A stretch of 64,000 bases of DNA from Trissonchulus latispiculum (taxonomy: Eukaryota > Nematoda > Enoplea > Enoplida > Ironidae). The notes beneath the pieces were generated by a model. It did no database searches. It was not told the origin of the DNA and saw only the letters and a program-made list of their open reading frames with translations. A program made the position numbers and the translations under genes. The stretch's first letter is position 1; every line of letters starts with the position of its first letter. Shown one piece after another: positions 40,745 to 51,880 of this stretch. The stretch lies in the NCBI GenBank assembly GCA_030248195.1, contig JASAND010004371.1, forward strand, positions 1-64,000, given 5' to 3'.

Positions 40745-41020
40745 TATTCATAAAATCAGGATTAAACTGGCGGATTAAATGGATAAACTTAAACGGATTA
40801 ACTTAAACGGATTAAAAGTGTATTCATAAAATATGGATTAAACTACTTAAACGACTTAATTTAATCCGTTTAAGTTAATTCGTTTAAGTCGCGGCTCAGT
40901 TTAATCCGTTTAAGTAGTTTAATCCGTGATTTTATGAATACGCATTTTTAATCCATTTAATCTGTTTAAGTTAATCCGTTTAAGTTAATCCATTTAATCA
41001 TTTTGTGAAAAGGCCCTAAG
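40745..41020. mobile_element. Short element of TTAAACGGATTAAA repeats
   Basis: Inverted arms made of GGATTAAACTGG, AACTTAAACGGATTAA and their inverses, ending in AAAAGGCCCTAAG on the right. These resemble the subterminal repeats and GGCCCT end of the 24453 element, so it is probably a small internally deleted relative. Ends not certain. Confidence 0.5.
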
Positions 41021-41033
41021 ATAGAATACTTCA

Positions 41034-41369
41034 TTATTTTATAAAGCTGCTTGCAATACCACTGACTATTCCAATTAGAGGGCCAAGGAGAGCTGGGAGG
41101 AAACCACCGTTTTGAACAATAATTTGCTTCTTATCCTTAAGTTTCACCTTCTTGTCCCGGAGAGCTTGCAGTGTATTCACGTGTTTAGGCAAAGCCCTTT
41201 TGTCTGCTTCGGACAGTTCCACGTTCCCAAAAAGTACGTTCTCAATGCAGTCTAGGATTGTTTTGATTAGACCAAGATTACTATTTTCAATGATAGCTTC
41301 TCTGACCTTTTTCTTGCAGTTACAAAGATGTATGAGACAGGGAAGATTGCTTTCGAATCGCTTTGCCAT
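41034..41369 (-). CDS. Small Polinton/adintovirus-like virion protein
   Basis: 111 codons, ATG at 41369. The N-terminal half is helical, Cys/Leu-rich, with KHVNTLQALRDKKVKLKDKK in the middle. The C-terminus is hydrophobic, opening GGFLPALLGPLIG. This layout (basic middle, Gly-Gly-Phe-Leu start of a hydrophobic tail) is typical of a small late protein found beside the packaging ATPase in adintoviruses and Polinton-like elements, and recalls the precursor of a small adenoviral core protein. Open frame intact. It follows the ATPase by about 100 bases on the same strand. Confidence 0.5.
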   Translation of the reverse strand: MAKRFESNLPCLIHLCNCKKKVREAIIENSNLGLIKTILDCIENVLFGNVELSEADKRALPKHVNTLQALRDKKVKLKDKKQIIVQNGGFLPALLGPLIGIVSGIASSFIK

Positions 41370-41473
41370 TTCGCGTTTTTATTGACCATCAATGCTTCTT
41401 GTGTATCAGCTTGATTTATGCATCGCGTATCTGTTTTTATTGATTTAACGTTTTTATTGATTCGGCGCAACAA

Positions 41474-42119
41474 CTATGAATTCTTCCCCGCTTTTATTGG
41501 TAGGTAGACTCCGGTCCGGTCGAAAATATCCGTTCTAAGGCGGTACTGCTCTGGAGTTTCCTGGTCAAGATCAATAAGGAGATAGCCGTGGGGACGTGAG
41601 GTTGCGTGGTTGAAAGATTCTATAAAGTAAAGTAGTGTTAGTCGGGAACATTTGTCGGGCGAGGTTCATTGCTGTTAACTTATCTGCTGGGTTTTTCATC
41701 AACACAATGTATTGGCAATTTATCCGGTTAGTCCGTTGTTTATCATAAAATAGGTCCTGGGTGATGTGAATGACGCTGCAAGACCAGTGATGGCATCCTC
41801 GGGTGAAAAGTCGAACCAGTTTAGAATCCTTTTTTACTTCATCCATTAGATCGTCTAGAATTAGTAAAATTGGTTCTGTGTTTCCCTTAAGTTGCTCCAG
41901 GTCCGGTAAGCCCTCTACAAACTCCGCATCTATTTTTTCGTACGCCGACTGCCACTCCGTAAAACACCAAATCACTCGCTTCGGGGGATGTCGTAACAAT
42001 CTATGTGCGTTTTGAACTAGTTTTGACACGAATGGTGTCTTCCCTGCTTTAGTCGGGGCAGAGACCATGCAGGTAAAGGGGTGCTTGAAGTAAAGAAAGT
42101 TACAAGGAATACAAGTCAT
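41474..42119 (-). pseudogene. Polinton/adintovirus-type DNA-packaging ATPase, frameshifted
   Basis: ATG at 42119. Residues 21-28 APTKAGKT fit the P-loop pattern [AG]x4GK[ST], residues 84-90 ILLILDD are a Walker B motif, and the later HHWSCSVIHITQDLF matches the sensor region of FtsK/HerA-like packaging ATPases of Polintons and adintoviruses. These pump viral DNA into the capsid. The uninterrupted frame stops at 41571, but the expected C-terminal sequence (PHGYLLIDLDQETP) continues in another phase to a stop at 41474. A single frameshift therefore lies near 41630-41655, either true decay or a sequencing indel. It overlaps the upstream gene by 20 bases, as in compact viral genomes. Confidence 0.75.
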
Positions 42120-42465
42120 CGAGATCGGTTTTTGTAAGGTAGATAGGTCCGAGATAAGCGCTTTCTATGTTTTTATTAATGTCGAGGCAAAGCTGAAAAT
42201 TGTATACCTCTGAAATGAAGGGACAGTGCTTAGCTGTGGCGGTTACACAACTTCCTATCGAACATTCATAGTAGAGGTCAAGAATTGCACTAAACTTGGG
42301 TGGAGTGTAGTAAACATATTTCCCTTGTTTGGGGATCCTTATCGTTCCGTCTGTCTGGTAGTCTACGTTAAGTGGTTCTTCGCAACTTCTCGTCAGAAGC
42401 CAAATATTCAAAGAAACAGTGACAGTTAAAGCTAAGGCAATGCAGACAACAATTCTAGTATCCAT
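42100..42465 (-). CDS. Membrane-anchored protein upstream of the ATPase
   Basis: 121 codons. The N-terminus TRIVVCIALALTVTVSLNIW is a clear membrane segment (signal anchor), followed by about 95 residues with several Cys (SCEEP, YECSIGSC, HCPF, LCLDI) and Tyr-rich stretches, suggesting a disulphide-bonded ectodomain. Its 3' end overlaps the ATPase start by 20 bases on the same strand, so it belongs to the viral cluster. No family recognised. A role as a minor virion or envelope-associated protein is only inference. Confidence 0.5.
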   Translation of the reverse strand: MDTRIVVCIALALTVTVSLNIWLLTRSCEEPLNVDYQTDGTIRIPKQGKYVYYTPPKFSAILDLYYECSIGSCVTATAKHCPFISEVYNFQLCLDINKNIESAYLGPIYLTKTDLDDLYSL

Positions 42466-42468
42466 TCG

Positions 42469-42961
42469 CTAGTTCGTTGTAAATGAGCGGGACCTGTAAA
42501 TGTGCCATTGGTTGGAAGGACTACTAATACGACTGGGAGTGATGACTGGCGCAGGCTTTTTGTAAAAAGAACTGGAAGTACTAGGTGTTTGTGTGGGCGT
42601 ACAAGACGTATGACAAAAACTAGTAGTATGACTGGGTGTATGACTGGTAGTATGACTGGGTGTTTGTGTGGGTGCACAGGATGTATGAAAGAAACTAGTA
42701 GTATGACTGATAGTACTACTAGTAGTGTGCAAGAAGTACTGGAGGTACTGGGGGTACAGGGGGTACAGGGGGTACTGGGGGTACAGGGAGTACTGGGGGT
42801 ACCGGGGGTACAGGGGGTACTGGGGGTACAGGGAGTACTGGAGCTACCGGGGGTACTGGGGGTACTGGGGGTACAGGGGGTACTAGGGGTACAGGGGGTA
42901 CTGGGGTACTGGGGGTATTGGTGTTGAAACGTTCATATAAACGATCAAAGACTAGGTACAT
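42469..42961 (-). CDS. Thr/Ser/Pro-rich repeat region of the viral cluster
   Basis: Two overlapping open frames on the minus strand. The first starts at 42961 with [18 protein letters not shown] and runs into Pro/Val or Thr/Pro triplets encoded by a 9-bp minisatellite. The other covers 42732-42469 ([23 protein letters not shown] repeats). They may be one stalk- or mucin-like protein broken by indels in the repeat, or mere repeat shadows. It is placed directly upstream of the membrane-protein gene in the same orientation. Confidence 0.35.
42745..42915. repeat. GGGGGTACT/GGGGGTACA minisatellite
   Basis: About 19 tandem 9-bp units alternating GTACTGGGG and GTACAGGGG, with few variants. The 9-bp unit keeps every frame open, giving long artefactual open frames on both strands. 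Confidence 0.85.
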
Positions 42962-43321
42962 TGTCAGTTTGACTTGTTAGTGAATACTGCGTGTTAACTC
43001 TGATTATGAATTATGTTCTGGTGGTGTTGGTACGGGCTTAGAGAACTTGAATTCGAGATATGGAAAAAAAGTAGCAGAGATTTTCTAACATTAGAGGCCA
43101 CACTTCGGGATGCAGACAATTTCTCCTGCATCGACTCTTTTGGAGATCCAGTGTTAGCAGTATTGGACGAAGATGCTTTAGTTGGTGTTTGGGAAACGAC
43201 CTGGGAAAAGTATTCCGAGCTGGAACGTTTGATACCCGAGGCTACCAATATGCATTTAGAATGGATGGTCGACATTATTAAGGATAGGACTTCGTGGTGG
43301 CTTAGATTGCTGCAATGGGAG

Positions 43322-43690
43322 TCATCCAGAACCAAGGTTGGAAAATTCATACATGAGATAAATAGCCTCCGGGTTCGCTTCAAACAGCATGAACTGGCTC
43401 TTCGGTACGGCTAGGCCTCCTGCCATCGTAGACTTTACCGAAACATCCTTTTCTCGACCAGGGAGCACTCTGACCCTTTCCCTGATGCACAAGTTGACCG
43501 CTGCAGCCAATGGGATATTGTACACAACCGATATCCCCTGCAGTTCAGCTGAGTTCAAGAACAACACTCGTCCGTAGTAGCTCGACATGAAACCACCACC
43601 AGGATGAATGCTGTAGCCCATATCATACAGGAAGTCGTACCCTATCAGCATTTCCTGTTGTACACCAAGTTCGTGTCTCAGCCTGCGTTA
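43322..43690 (-). pseudogene. Retropepsin-like retrotransposon fragment
   Basis: The minus-strand frame contains LIGYDFLYDMGYSIHPGG, like the I-L-G-x-D-F-L motif after the active site of Ty3/gypsy-type aspartic proteases, followed by a linker with VRVLPGREKDVSVKS typical of the region before reverse transcriptase. Further upstream, in the same phase but broken by stops, SGNIYNVI resembles a decayed active site in which the catalytic Asp is missing. No reverse transcriptase follows. Confidence 0.5.
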
Positions 43691-43959
43691 AAATTACGTG
43701 ATTTCGTTGCCCCCCGTTTCTTACAGCTAGATTACGTTGTAGATATTGCCGCTTTTAACTTAGCTACCGTTTGCCCGATTATAGCCCAATTACTAACACA
43801 AAGTTGTAGGTGTGGTAGTGGCTGCAAGATGTATTATATCGTAAATGGCGCACGGTCACCTCGTAACTTGTTGCCACATTTCGTCTTTTACCTGGGGCTA
43901 TTTTCATATAAATGTTCTCTAGTTAGCGAGTCTAGCAGATAAACTACACTGTATGGTTT

Positions 43960-44780
43960 TGGGATACAAAAGTTGCACTAAAAGTCACGCTAAAAAAGTG
44001 CTGATTTGCGGGGGGGATCCGGTACGCAATTGCGGGGGGTAGGCCGTTAGCGTTCTGAGCATGGCTCAGCTGCTCATAACAGAGAGCCTGCCTGCTGTCA
44101 CAGTCTTCCGTGGGGGTCCCACTTTGCATTATCTACACGCTTTCATATAAGCGAGTGTCTGCTGTATGGGGTGACCGATTAGCCTAAAGCTTACTGTAGT
44201 TAAATTATTAATTATGTTAGTTAATTAATAATTAGGCTGATGCAATAAAAAATTAATTCGACAACTTTGATACATTGTTCTGCTCTTTCTAAGGCTATAA
44301 AAATAGTTGGACACTACATTCCTTCCAACTTCTGTATTATGAACCAATGTTTATATGACTAAGAAGAGAAGAAAAATGTAACAAAGTTGTCGAATCAGTT
44401 TTTTAATTGCATAAACCTAATTTAAGTTATAGCAAGAGTTTATAATAGCAAGAGTGGAAAGCTTGGCCCTTCCTAGAGGAAATGGCCTGCGAAATGTTCC
44501 GCACATTAAGGCCGAAATCTCGGTGGGGGGAGGTACCACTTACCGTTGTTCAGCATGTGTTTATGGTTATAGTTAATTAATTAAAATAACTATATGAATT
44601 ACCCACAGTAATTCTTAGGCTAATGGGCCAATCAGTGAGCAGACACACACTTATATGAAAGCGCTTAGATAGTGCAAAGTGGAATTTCCGGGGGGGGGGG
44701 TCCCGAGTTAACGCACCGAGCATATCTAGCATGATTTTTGCATGCTAGTGTAAGAGTGTCTCAGTCTTACTATCATACAT
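43960..44780. repeat. Diverged relative of the 23250 foldback MITE
   Basis: Contains GGGTCCCACTTTGCATTATC, ACACGCTTTCATATAAGCG and, in inverted order downstream, CACTTATATGAAAGCG and GTCCCGAGTTAACGCACCG, all matching the interior of the 23250-23916 element. The left part is disrupted by other sequence, and clean termini are lost. Confidence 0.6.
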
Positions 44781-44795
44781 TCTTATTACTGTTGG

Positions 44796-45440
44796 CAAGA
44801 GTTTCTAATAGCAAGAGTAAGACACCCCTAATAGTATTAGCTTGCGAGATGCTCGAAACATTAAGGCCAAAATCTCGGGGGGGGGGGGGCTTCTCAGCAA
44901 GTAAACATACAGCGCTGACAATTTTTAATAACGGAAGTTTTCGACAAATTCAATACTATAACTTCAGCTAGGAAAATCGTACAGCAACAATTTTTATATC
45001 ATTATGTTGCATAGACAGAGATCGTTTTGATGATCTAACAATTACATAGTTCGAGTTAGACAATCCCTCATAAATTATGCAGGAACGTAACGCATTGTGA
45101 AGAAATTATGCAATGCCTAAAAGATTTTCGTAGAAAGGATGTTTTATTGCCGGATTTGTAAGCGATTGCCTGAACCGAACTATATAATTTCTATATCGTT
45201 TAAAATATCTCGTTCTACGCTATATAATGATATAAAAATTATTGCTTTACGAGTTTCTTAGCTCAAGTTATAGTATTTAATTTCTCTTAAACTTCCGTTT
45301 TTAGATAATATCTGCCTTATATGTTTACACGCTGAGAAGCCCCTCCCCTCCGAGATTTTGGCCTTAATGTTTCGAGCATCTTGTAAGCTTATTCTATTAG
45401 GAAAAGCTGAGTGTGTCACTCTTGGTATTAGAAACTCTTG
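44796..45440. mobile_element. Foldback MITE, CAAGAGTTTC termini
   Basis: Ends CAAGAGTTTCTAATA and TATTAGAAACTCTTG are inverted, with a second inner repeat of CAAGAGT and G/C-run pairs (AATCTCGGGGGGG against CCCCTCCGAGATT). Flanking CTGTTGG and CTATTAG agree at only five of seven bases, so the duplication is eroded. A variant branch of the CAAGAGT family. Confidence 0.65.
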
Positions 45441-46430
45441 CTATTAGTAAAAGTAACAAAACTAGGTCTCTCCAACAATGTTGTTAGAATGCGTTCGGAG
45501 CGCCCCCCTAAATCATACAGTGATCGAGTGCTCGCCGCAACCATCTACCCTCTATCCAATGGCTAAACTCAAATGTCAAAGATAGTTCTTCTTCTTTGAT
45601 GGATACATTTCAATAGTAGGACATTTTGAGAAGTTAGTGCGATGTTGAGTGCAATAAGAAAAGAATCAATAAATAAACATGGTACATAACAGGAAAGGTC
45701 TGTTTTTAAAACAATATAACAACCCCCACAATTACTTGCAGCTGCAGCCCCTTCGTCCATTCTAGCTGAATATATAACAAAAACAAGCAGAGAGCGGAGA
45801 GGACCTGAAAGAGAAGTGCATCTGATTTATACATTTATACGTTCATACAATAAAACCAATTTCAAAGCTTGCCAGTGGGCCTCTGCTGGCAGACTTACAT
45901 AAAACTAGATTACAGTCACCCGAAGTTTTTCTGTCCCCTCTACCACTCTGAAAGTGAGTGCAGTCAGGATTTCTATAATTGGTGGGACGATTCTCCGGCA
46001 GGTAATCCTATGATTCATGTGATAACTGGCCTCATGACATTTAAGCGCAGTCGTGGAAAATTGTTAACATCAGGAAGAAAATTCTTATAGAGGACAGAAA
46101 ATTCAAGAACAGTGTCATGGGGGGATCCCCCCATTTGTTAATCTGGATGGTTGAACGCCTCCGTAGTATCTACCGTCCATCAATACCGAAGGCTGTGACA
46201 GTAGAGTGTCCGAAAAAATTATACAGAATGCTGTGAAAATTTTTATTTTGCAGTATGGGAGGTTTTTCTGGACCCTATGAAAGTAGGTTGTAGAAAATTG
46301 GAGGGGAGGGGGGGCGGGGCGGAGCCATGCCCCCAAGTTTCCTGAAGCCTCAATTATCGCTGTGACAGGGAAGGGAGATGTTCTTTGTCCAAAAAATGCT
46401 TTTTGGGGGGCTGAGCCTTCTATCCTCACT
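45441..46430. other. Spacer; weak coding-like patch only
   Basis: One 73-codon frame at 45869-46090 + has ordered-looking text (QDFYNWWDDSPAGNP) but no splice sites or family match. The remainder shows no gene. Confidence 0.4.
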
Positions 46431-46431
46431 T

Positions 46432-46850
46432 CCGAAATCTGATGTATATATATTAATTTAAAAAAAACTGGGGGGCATCATAGTTCCCCTGGAACTTTGG
46501 GTCTCCGGGGGGGTTTTTCATCAAAACAGGCTTGTTCTTAACGTTTTAGGCGTTTTTGCACCGTTTTAAGGCGATTTTAGGCCAAATTTTGGACAAATTT
46601 TTCAAAACATGACCATTTTTCTACCAAATTTAGCTAACTTTTTAAGTCCAAAAATCGTTGGGGAATGGGGGGGGGGTTCGGGTCGGGAGGTTGCCAAAAG
46701 TTGGGGGAGGGTAAGTAAAAAAATTTGGTCGAAAATTTTGGGGGGATACCCGCCAAGGAAACTATGGGGAGGCACAGTCTTCTTTCCTCACTTCAGAAAT
46801 CTGATGTATATATATTAATAGTTTTTTGATGTCATGTAAGCTTCCAAATT
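46432..46850. repeat. Poly-G element within a direct duplication
   Basis: G-run blocks (46471-46512, 46662-46710) around a TTTTAAGGCGATTTTAGGCC-like core. The flanking CTGATGTATATATATTAA occurs on both sides (about 46439 and 46799) with CCTCACTTC before it, a roughly 360-bp direct duplication or a large target-site repeat. Confidence 0.5.
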
Positions 46851-47536
46851 TGGGGGGAGGGGCGCCCGATTTTTACTGCTCAAAGCGAAAATTGCGATAC
46901 TAGCATTATCAGGGCTGCCGCGGTTCCTTTTTTCCTATTTTCCTTTTTTTCCTTTTTTCAGCAAAAATTCCATTTATTTCCTTTTTTCAATAATTTTCTG
47001 AAAATCCACAAAGATGTGCCTAAAATTTAGTCATACGGTGGTAATTTCCAAAAATTTTCCGATATTGTTCATTCAGAATATTCAGTTATTCAGAATTCAG
47101 TATAATATATTAACATCCAATTCAGAATATTGTTTAACTTAATGTTTCAGTTTTATTATAGAATAGCCAGATCTACATATATTTTTGCTTAATATGACTT
47201 AATAGCATAACCTGCAGCCTGCAAGTACGAATTTAGAATTATAGAAATTGTTAGACTTATTTTTTGTTTGCTTACAGACAAAAGTTAAAAATTAATTTGT
47301 ACTCTATAGAATGTTTATACATATATAATCTGGAGAAACATTAAACGTACGTATATATATTTATATATATTGTAATGTGTGTATAGATTGCTGGAGAGCT
47401 TTTGATCAAAATGCACTATTTGGAGTATTTGCAGAATGCACTAAATACGTATGGCAAAATGCGTAGATGTCACAGTCACGTTTTCCAAAAAAATTCTATA
47501 AGTAAAGATTGCAGTTGAAGGCATTGGCGCACCCAA

Positions 47537-47735
47537 CATAGGTGTGTTGGGGGGTGGGGGGGACCCACCAAAATGACAAATGACCCCCAACCCCAGATTT
47601 TTAGATTTTTGGCACCCCCCCAGATTTTTGGCCAAAAAGTGGCCAAAAATGGCATAAAATTGAAAATTTAGGAGGGGTCCCCCCACCCTCCGTCGGAACC
47701 CCCCCCCCCAGAGTTTTTGCCCAGCCACACCTATG
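47537..47735. mobile_element. Poly-G hAT-like MITE, GCACCCA duplication
   Basis: Inverted ends CATAGGTGTG and CACACCTATG, with GCACCCA at 47529-47535 and 47736-47742. G-runs at the left and C-runs at the right inside the ends. 199 bp, no coding. Confidence 0.7.
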
Positions 47736-47759
47736 GCACCCAGGGGAGGGGTTTTTGGG

Positions 47760-49060
47760 GGTTCTGAGGCCTCTCACCCCACACGGAATTTTTGGAGAGA
47801 AGGCAAAAGGCGATCCATTTTCAAAGTATACAATAACAAATAAGAAAAGTTTTGTTCCTGTGTCGCCTCTATATCAAGTTTTAAAAATTTGCGCCCCTGC
47901 AGATATGTTTATTTCTCTCAATTTTTAAAAATTTTCACGCTTGGCGGCATCACTCTTCTATCTAAATTGAAAAACTTTTCGCACCTGCAGAGCTGTTATA
48001 TCTCAGTTTTTAAACATTTCTGAGCCTGCGCCACTTGTCTACTTCACGTTTTAGAAATTTTCGCGTATTTCTCTGTGAATTTTTAATTTTCATCTGCCGA
48101 ATTTTTGCATCTCAATACTGTTTTAAACTTTTTGAGACTTACTATATACACTGATAAACTGCAAAACTAAGCGTTAGTATTTCAAATCTTTTTAAAGATT
48201 TAAGTTACAGATTATTCATAATTTCAAAAAAATTTAAGGACCTGACCTTGAGCTTAGAATTTCTACTTTAATCTATTTCCATTCGCATATTATAAATAGC
48301 TTTCTTATTTTTTATGTATATACATCTTATTTTTTATGTACAAAGTTAAACTTTATATATTAGAGAATCTGGAGAGCCTATTTCTTCATTAAAAAGCGTT
48401 GAAGGTTCCATAACCGATTCAGTTTCTGAAGTGCGGTGCTTCCCAAATCTGGCTGTTTTCACCCGGTTCTAAGAAGCTTAGGATGAACTATTATATGTTA
48501 GGTTGCATTGCTTTGCTTGTTTCTTTGCGTCAAAGTTTGATATTTAAAGCATATATAGATTCTCCACAACCTGTTTTTAAGGTGTTCTCAATTTAAACTG
48601 TAAAAATTCAAATCTTTACGAAGCTAGATAGTAATTATATATATAAGAACTTAGGTCAAGTGCAGATACAGGGTCGCCTTCCTGTTTGCGATTCGGGGGT
48701 CGGAAAAATTAAGATAAAAATACAAAAGGGGTACAAAACCAAAAAATGTCGCGTTATTGTTATAATATAGTTATTTTCTATTTCATAATAACCTATTTAC
48801 TGTGATCAAAAAGACGAAGCTTGAAACGGAGTTGGGAAATCCAAAATTTTCGCCAAATTTTAGCACATTTTACCTTCATTCTAATGTTTCAAACCTTGTG
48901 TGGCTGTTCAAAATGGAAAAATTTAATTTTTTGCTCAGTAGCGTTATTAATTTATCTCTTAAAATTCCTTTTATTTCGTAATTTTCGTCGGACAAATTCC
49001 TTTTTTTCGGGTGCAAAATTCCTTTTTATTTCGTTTTTTTTCTGAGAAAGGTCGCGCGGC
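47760..49060. other. AT-rich spacer, no gene recognised
   Basis: No supported coding sequence. Short stretches such as TTTCCTTTTTTCC occur here and near 46935, a minor repeat. Confidence 0.5.
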
Positions 49061-49359
49061 AGCCCTGATTTATTGAAAAACTGCCCCCCTTGTTTAACTT
49101 GCGCTACGAAAAACTTAAGTAAAACATTTTTGTGAAATTTTAGAATTTACAAATTGTCATCACCTTTAAAATTTTAACTTATTAACGAAACTAGATATGA
49201 CCAAATGTTCTACATAAACACATTTCCACAATTGAATTTAATTTACACATTTAATAACTGCATAACATAAAGTTTATTATTTGTACGGTTACCAAGATAC
49301 AAAAACTTAAAAAAGGTTGTTTAAAGATATGTTCAATTCAAAATGCGACTTTCCAAAAA

Positions 49360-50095
49360 CAAAAACTAAAACATTTAAACAATTTAACTTGATAGAGTAG
49401 GAGATGCTGAATTGGTTATATTTAGTCCCATTAGTCAAAAACATGATTTTGTGATTCGGTCGTGACGGGGCCGTGTTTTATGTGGGGGCCGAGGCCGTGT
49501 TTTATGCTCCCGGGCCGGGGCCGGGGCCGTGTATTATGTATCGGGCCGGGGCCGGGGCTGTGTTTTATGCCCACCACAAAATTAGTTTTAACAATGGGAA
49601 GCAGCCAATTTCAATTTATAGATAAGCACAGCCTCCGGACACACAACTTTGACGTATGGTTACTCAAAAAACGAAAGACTTTCTCATAAACATAAAAAAT
49701 TAGTTAAAGCGACATCAGGAAAAGTAGAAAAATGACCACAATTACTAATGACCACTAATGACTAACCAGTAGTCAGTTAATTGTTAATTATGTAAAAGTA
49801 ATTTATATCTTGTGTCAACCGCAGGCAATAAGTTGTAGAATTTTTCAATTTCTCTTGGGGGACTTCCTTGATAATATGATCCATTAGTTGAAAATAACGT
49901 ATGAACGTAACTACCCCTAAGTTTGTATTTTCGTAAAACAGTTTTAAACAGCTAGATAATAAATATTTCAATCCTTTTTAAAATTGCTAATTCCAGATCT
50001 TCCCGTTAATTTGGAATGCTTAACCTTTAATTTAATGTCTAATTTTCCAGTTGTAATGCTAATTTAAAAAATTAAACGAATGTAATCAATGTAAT
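49360..50095. repeat. Dispersed repeat copy 1 with GGGGCCGTGTTTTATG minisatellite
   Basis: Positions about 49555-50095 match 56990-57505 in direct orientation, while about 49360-49570 match 56530-56770 inverted. The GC-rich part (49467-49570) is a short tandem array of GGCCGGGGCCGTGTTTTATG-like units. Confidence 0.75.
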
Positions 50096-50099
50096 TTGT

Positions 50100-51880
50100 A
50101 TATACGACAACTGATAGAGTACTAATAGTCAGTACTTAAGGACGGAGCTCTGGCCAGCACAGCGAACTCCTGGCCGCAGCTTTGGAGACGGAAACTCAGC
50201 AATTACTTCGATATGGGAATAGCTGTATTAAACATGTATAGGAGAACTGAACCAGTGCTGACAGTCAGTACTTACACGAAGTAGCTATGGGAGTTGACAA
50301 ATGTGTTATTAGAACTGTTAACTTTTCAGGGAGGTTAATCAGACATGATTGCTGCATACAACATTTGGGATATATATTAAAGTACTAAATATAATATACA
50401 AATATACCCGGAAGCGGTACGAACAGTCCTGTTTCCAGCGCTAGGAACCCCCGGAACCGGCCATTGCTTTGGCGGCGGAAACTCAGCAATCAATTCAATT
50501 CCAGGAGGGGCACTAGATAGCCTAAAATGCAAAGAACACACATATTATAAAAGTTTGTAGTTATTAAATTAGTATAGGACAACTGGTACAATACTAATAG
50601 GCAGGACTTAAATGAAGTAGCTATGGGAGTTGACAAATGTGTTATTAGAACTGGTAACTTTTCAGGGAGGTTAACCAGACACGATTACAAAGTTCCTGTA
50701 TACAACATTTGGGATATAAGTTAAAGTACTAAATATAATATACAAACAGACATGTGCAGGAGGGCAAGTTCTGGGGGGTGAAGGGCGGCCGAAGGCCGCC
50801 GAAAAACCGGATTTTTCCGGTTTTTTACCGGAAAAATCCGGATTCTGGGGGGGGGGTGAGGGACCCCTCTGGGGGGGTGAGCTCAGGTCTGGGGGGGGGG
50901 TGAAACCCCCCCCCCCCAGCACACGTATGTATACAAAAATACCCGGAAGCGGTACGAACAGTCCTGTTTCCAGCGCAACGAACGAACCCCCGGAACCGGC
51001 CATTGCTTTGGCGGCGGAAAGTCAGCAATCAGTTCAATTTCAGGAGGGGCACTGGATAGCCTAAAATACCAAGAATACACAAATTATAAAAGTTTGTAGT
51101 TATTAAATTTGTATATGACAACTGATAAAGTACTAATAGTCAGTACTTAAGGACGGAGCTCTGGCCAGCACAGCGAACTCCTGCCGCAGCTTTGGCGGTG
51201 AAAAGTCAGCAATCAATTCAATTCCAGGAGGGGCACTAGATAGCCTAAAATGCAAACAACACACATATTATAAAAGTTTGCAGTTATTAAATTAGTAGGG
51301 GACAACTGGTACAATACTAATAGGCAGGACTTAAATGAAGTAGCTATGGGAGTTGACAAATGTTTTATTAGAACTGGTAACTTTTCAGGGAGGTTAATCA
51401 GACACGATTACAAAGTTCCTGTATACAACATTTGGGATATAAGTTAAAGTACTAAATATAATATACAAATAGACCCGGAAGCGGTACGAACAGTCGTGTT
51501 TTCAGCGCAACGAACGAACCCCCGGAACAGGCCATTGCTTTGGCGGCGGAAACTCAACAATCAGTTCAATTTCAGGAGGGGCACTGGATAGCCTAAAATG
51601 CCAAGAATACACACATTATAAAATTTTTTAGATATAAAATTGGTATATAGACAACTGTATCTGTACTTAGTCAGAACGTAAAAGAAGTAGCCACGGGAGT
51701 TGACAAATGCTATTGTCGGAATTGGTTACTTTTCAGGTAGATAAATCGTTGATGATTATAAATTCTGCGGCACAAAACACTTGCAATAGAAATTGAAGTA
51801 GTAAATATAATATACGGATATCCCCTAAAGTGGTAACAGAGCTGTATCCATCGCTACAATTACCAGGAACCGGGCCATAG
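50100..51880. repeat. Tandem array of about 330/530-bp units with exon-like cores
   Basis: Recurring blocks: CGGTACGAACAGTC at about 50417, 50953 and 51483; AGCTATGGGAGTTGACAAATG at about 50284, 50613 and 51342; CTGGCCAGCACAGCGAACTC at 50150 and 51163. On the minus strand each core reads like an exon after a tag/cag acceptor, encoding variants of LSSAPPEIELIADFPPPKQW, and before a gtat donor. Copies differ by a 4-base indel that changes the frame, so a working gene is doubtful. It could be an old tandemly duplicated exon or a satellite. Confidence 0.65.
50747..50929. mobile_element. 183-bp hAT-like poly-G MITE inside the tandem array
   Basis: TATACAAA at 50739-50746 and 50930-50937 is an exact 8-bp duplication. 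Ends CAGACATGTGCAGG and CCAGCACACGTATG are inverted at 11 of 14 bases. Sister repeat units (about 50395 and 51460) keep the uninterrupted site, which directly shows an insertion. Interior of G and C runs and AAATCCGG palindromes. Confidence 0.85.

Noticed and set aside
42502..42927. Long plus-strand Gly/Val/Leu/Gln frame, collagen-like at first sight
   Set aside because: A 9-bp minisatellite keeps all frames open. No start context or neighbouring plus-strand genes.
43604..43942. Plus-strand 112-codon frame opposite the retropepsin-like fragment
   Set aside because: Antisense to a better supported minus-strand motif, and no family features.
50100..51880. CRISPR-like array
   Set aside because: Units are over 300 bp and nearly fully repeated with no short-repeat/unique-spacer pattern, in a eukaryotic genome.
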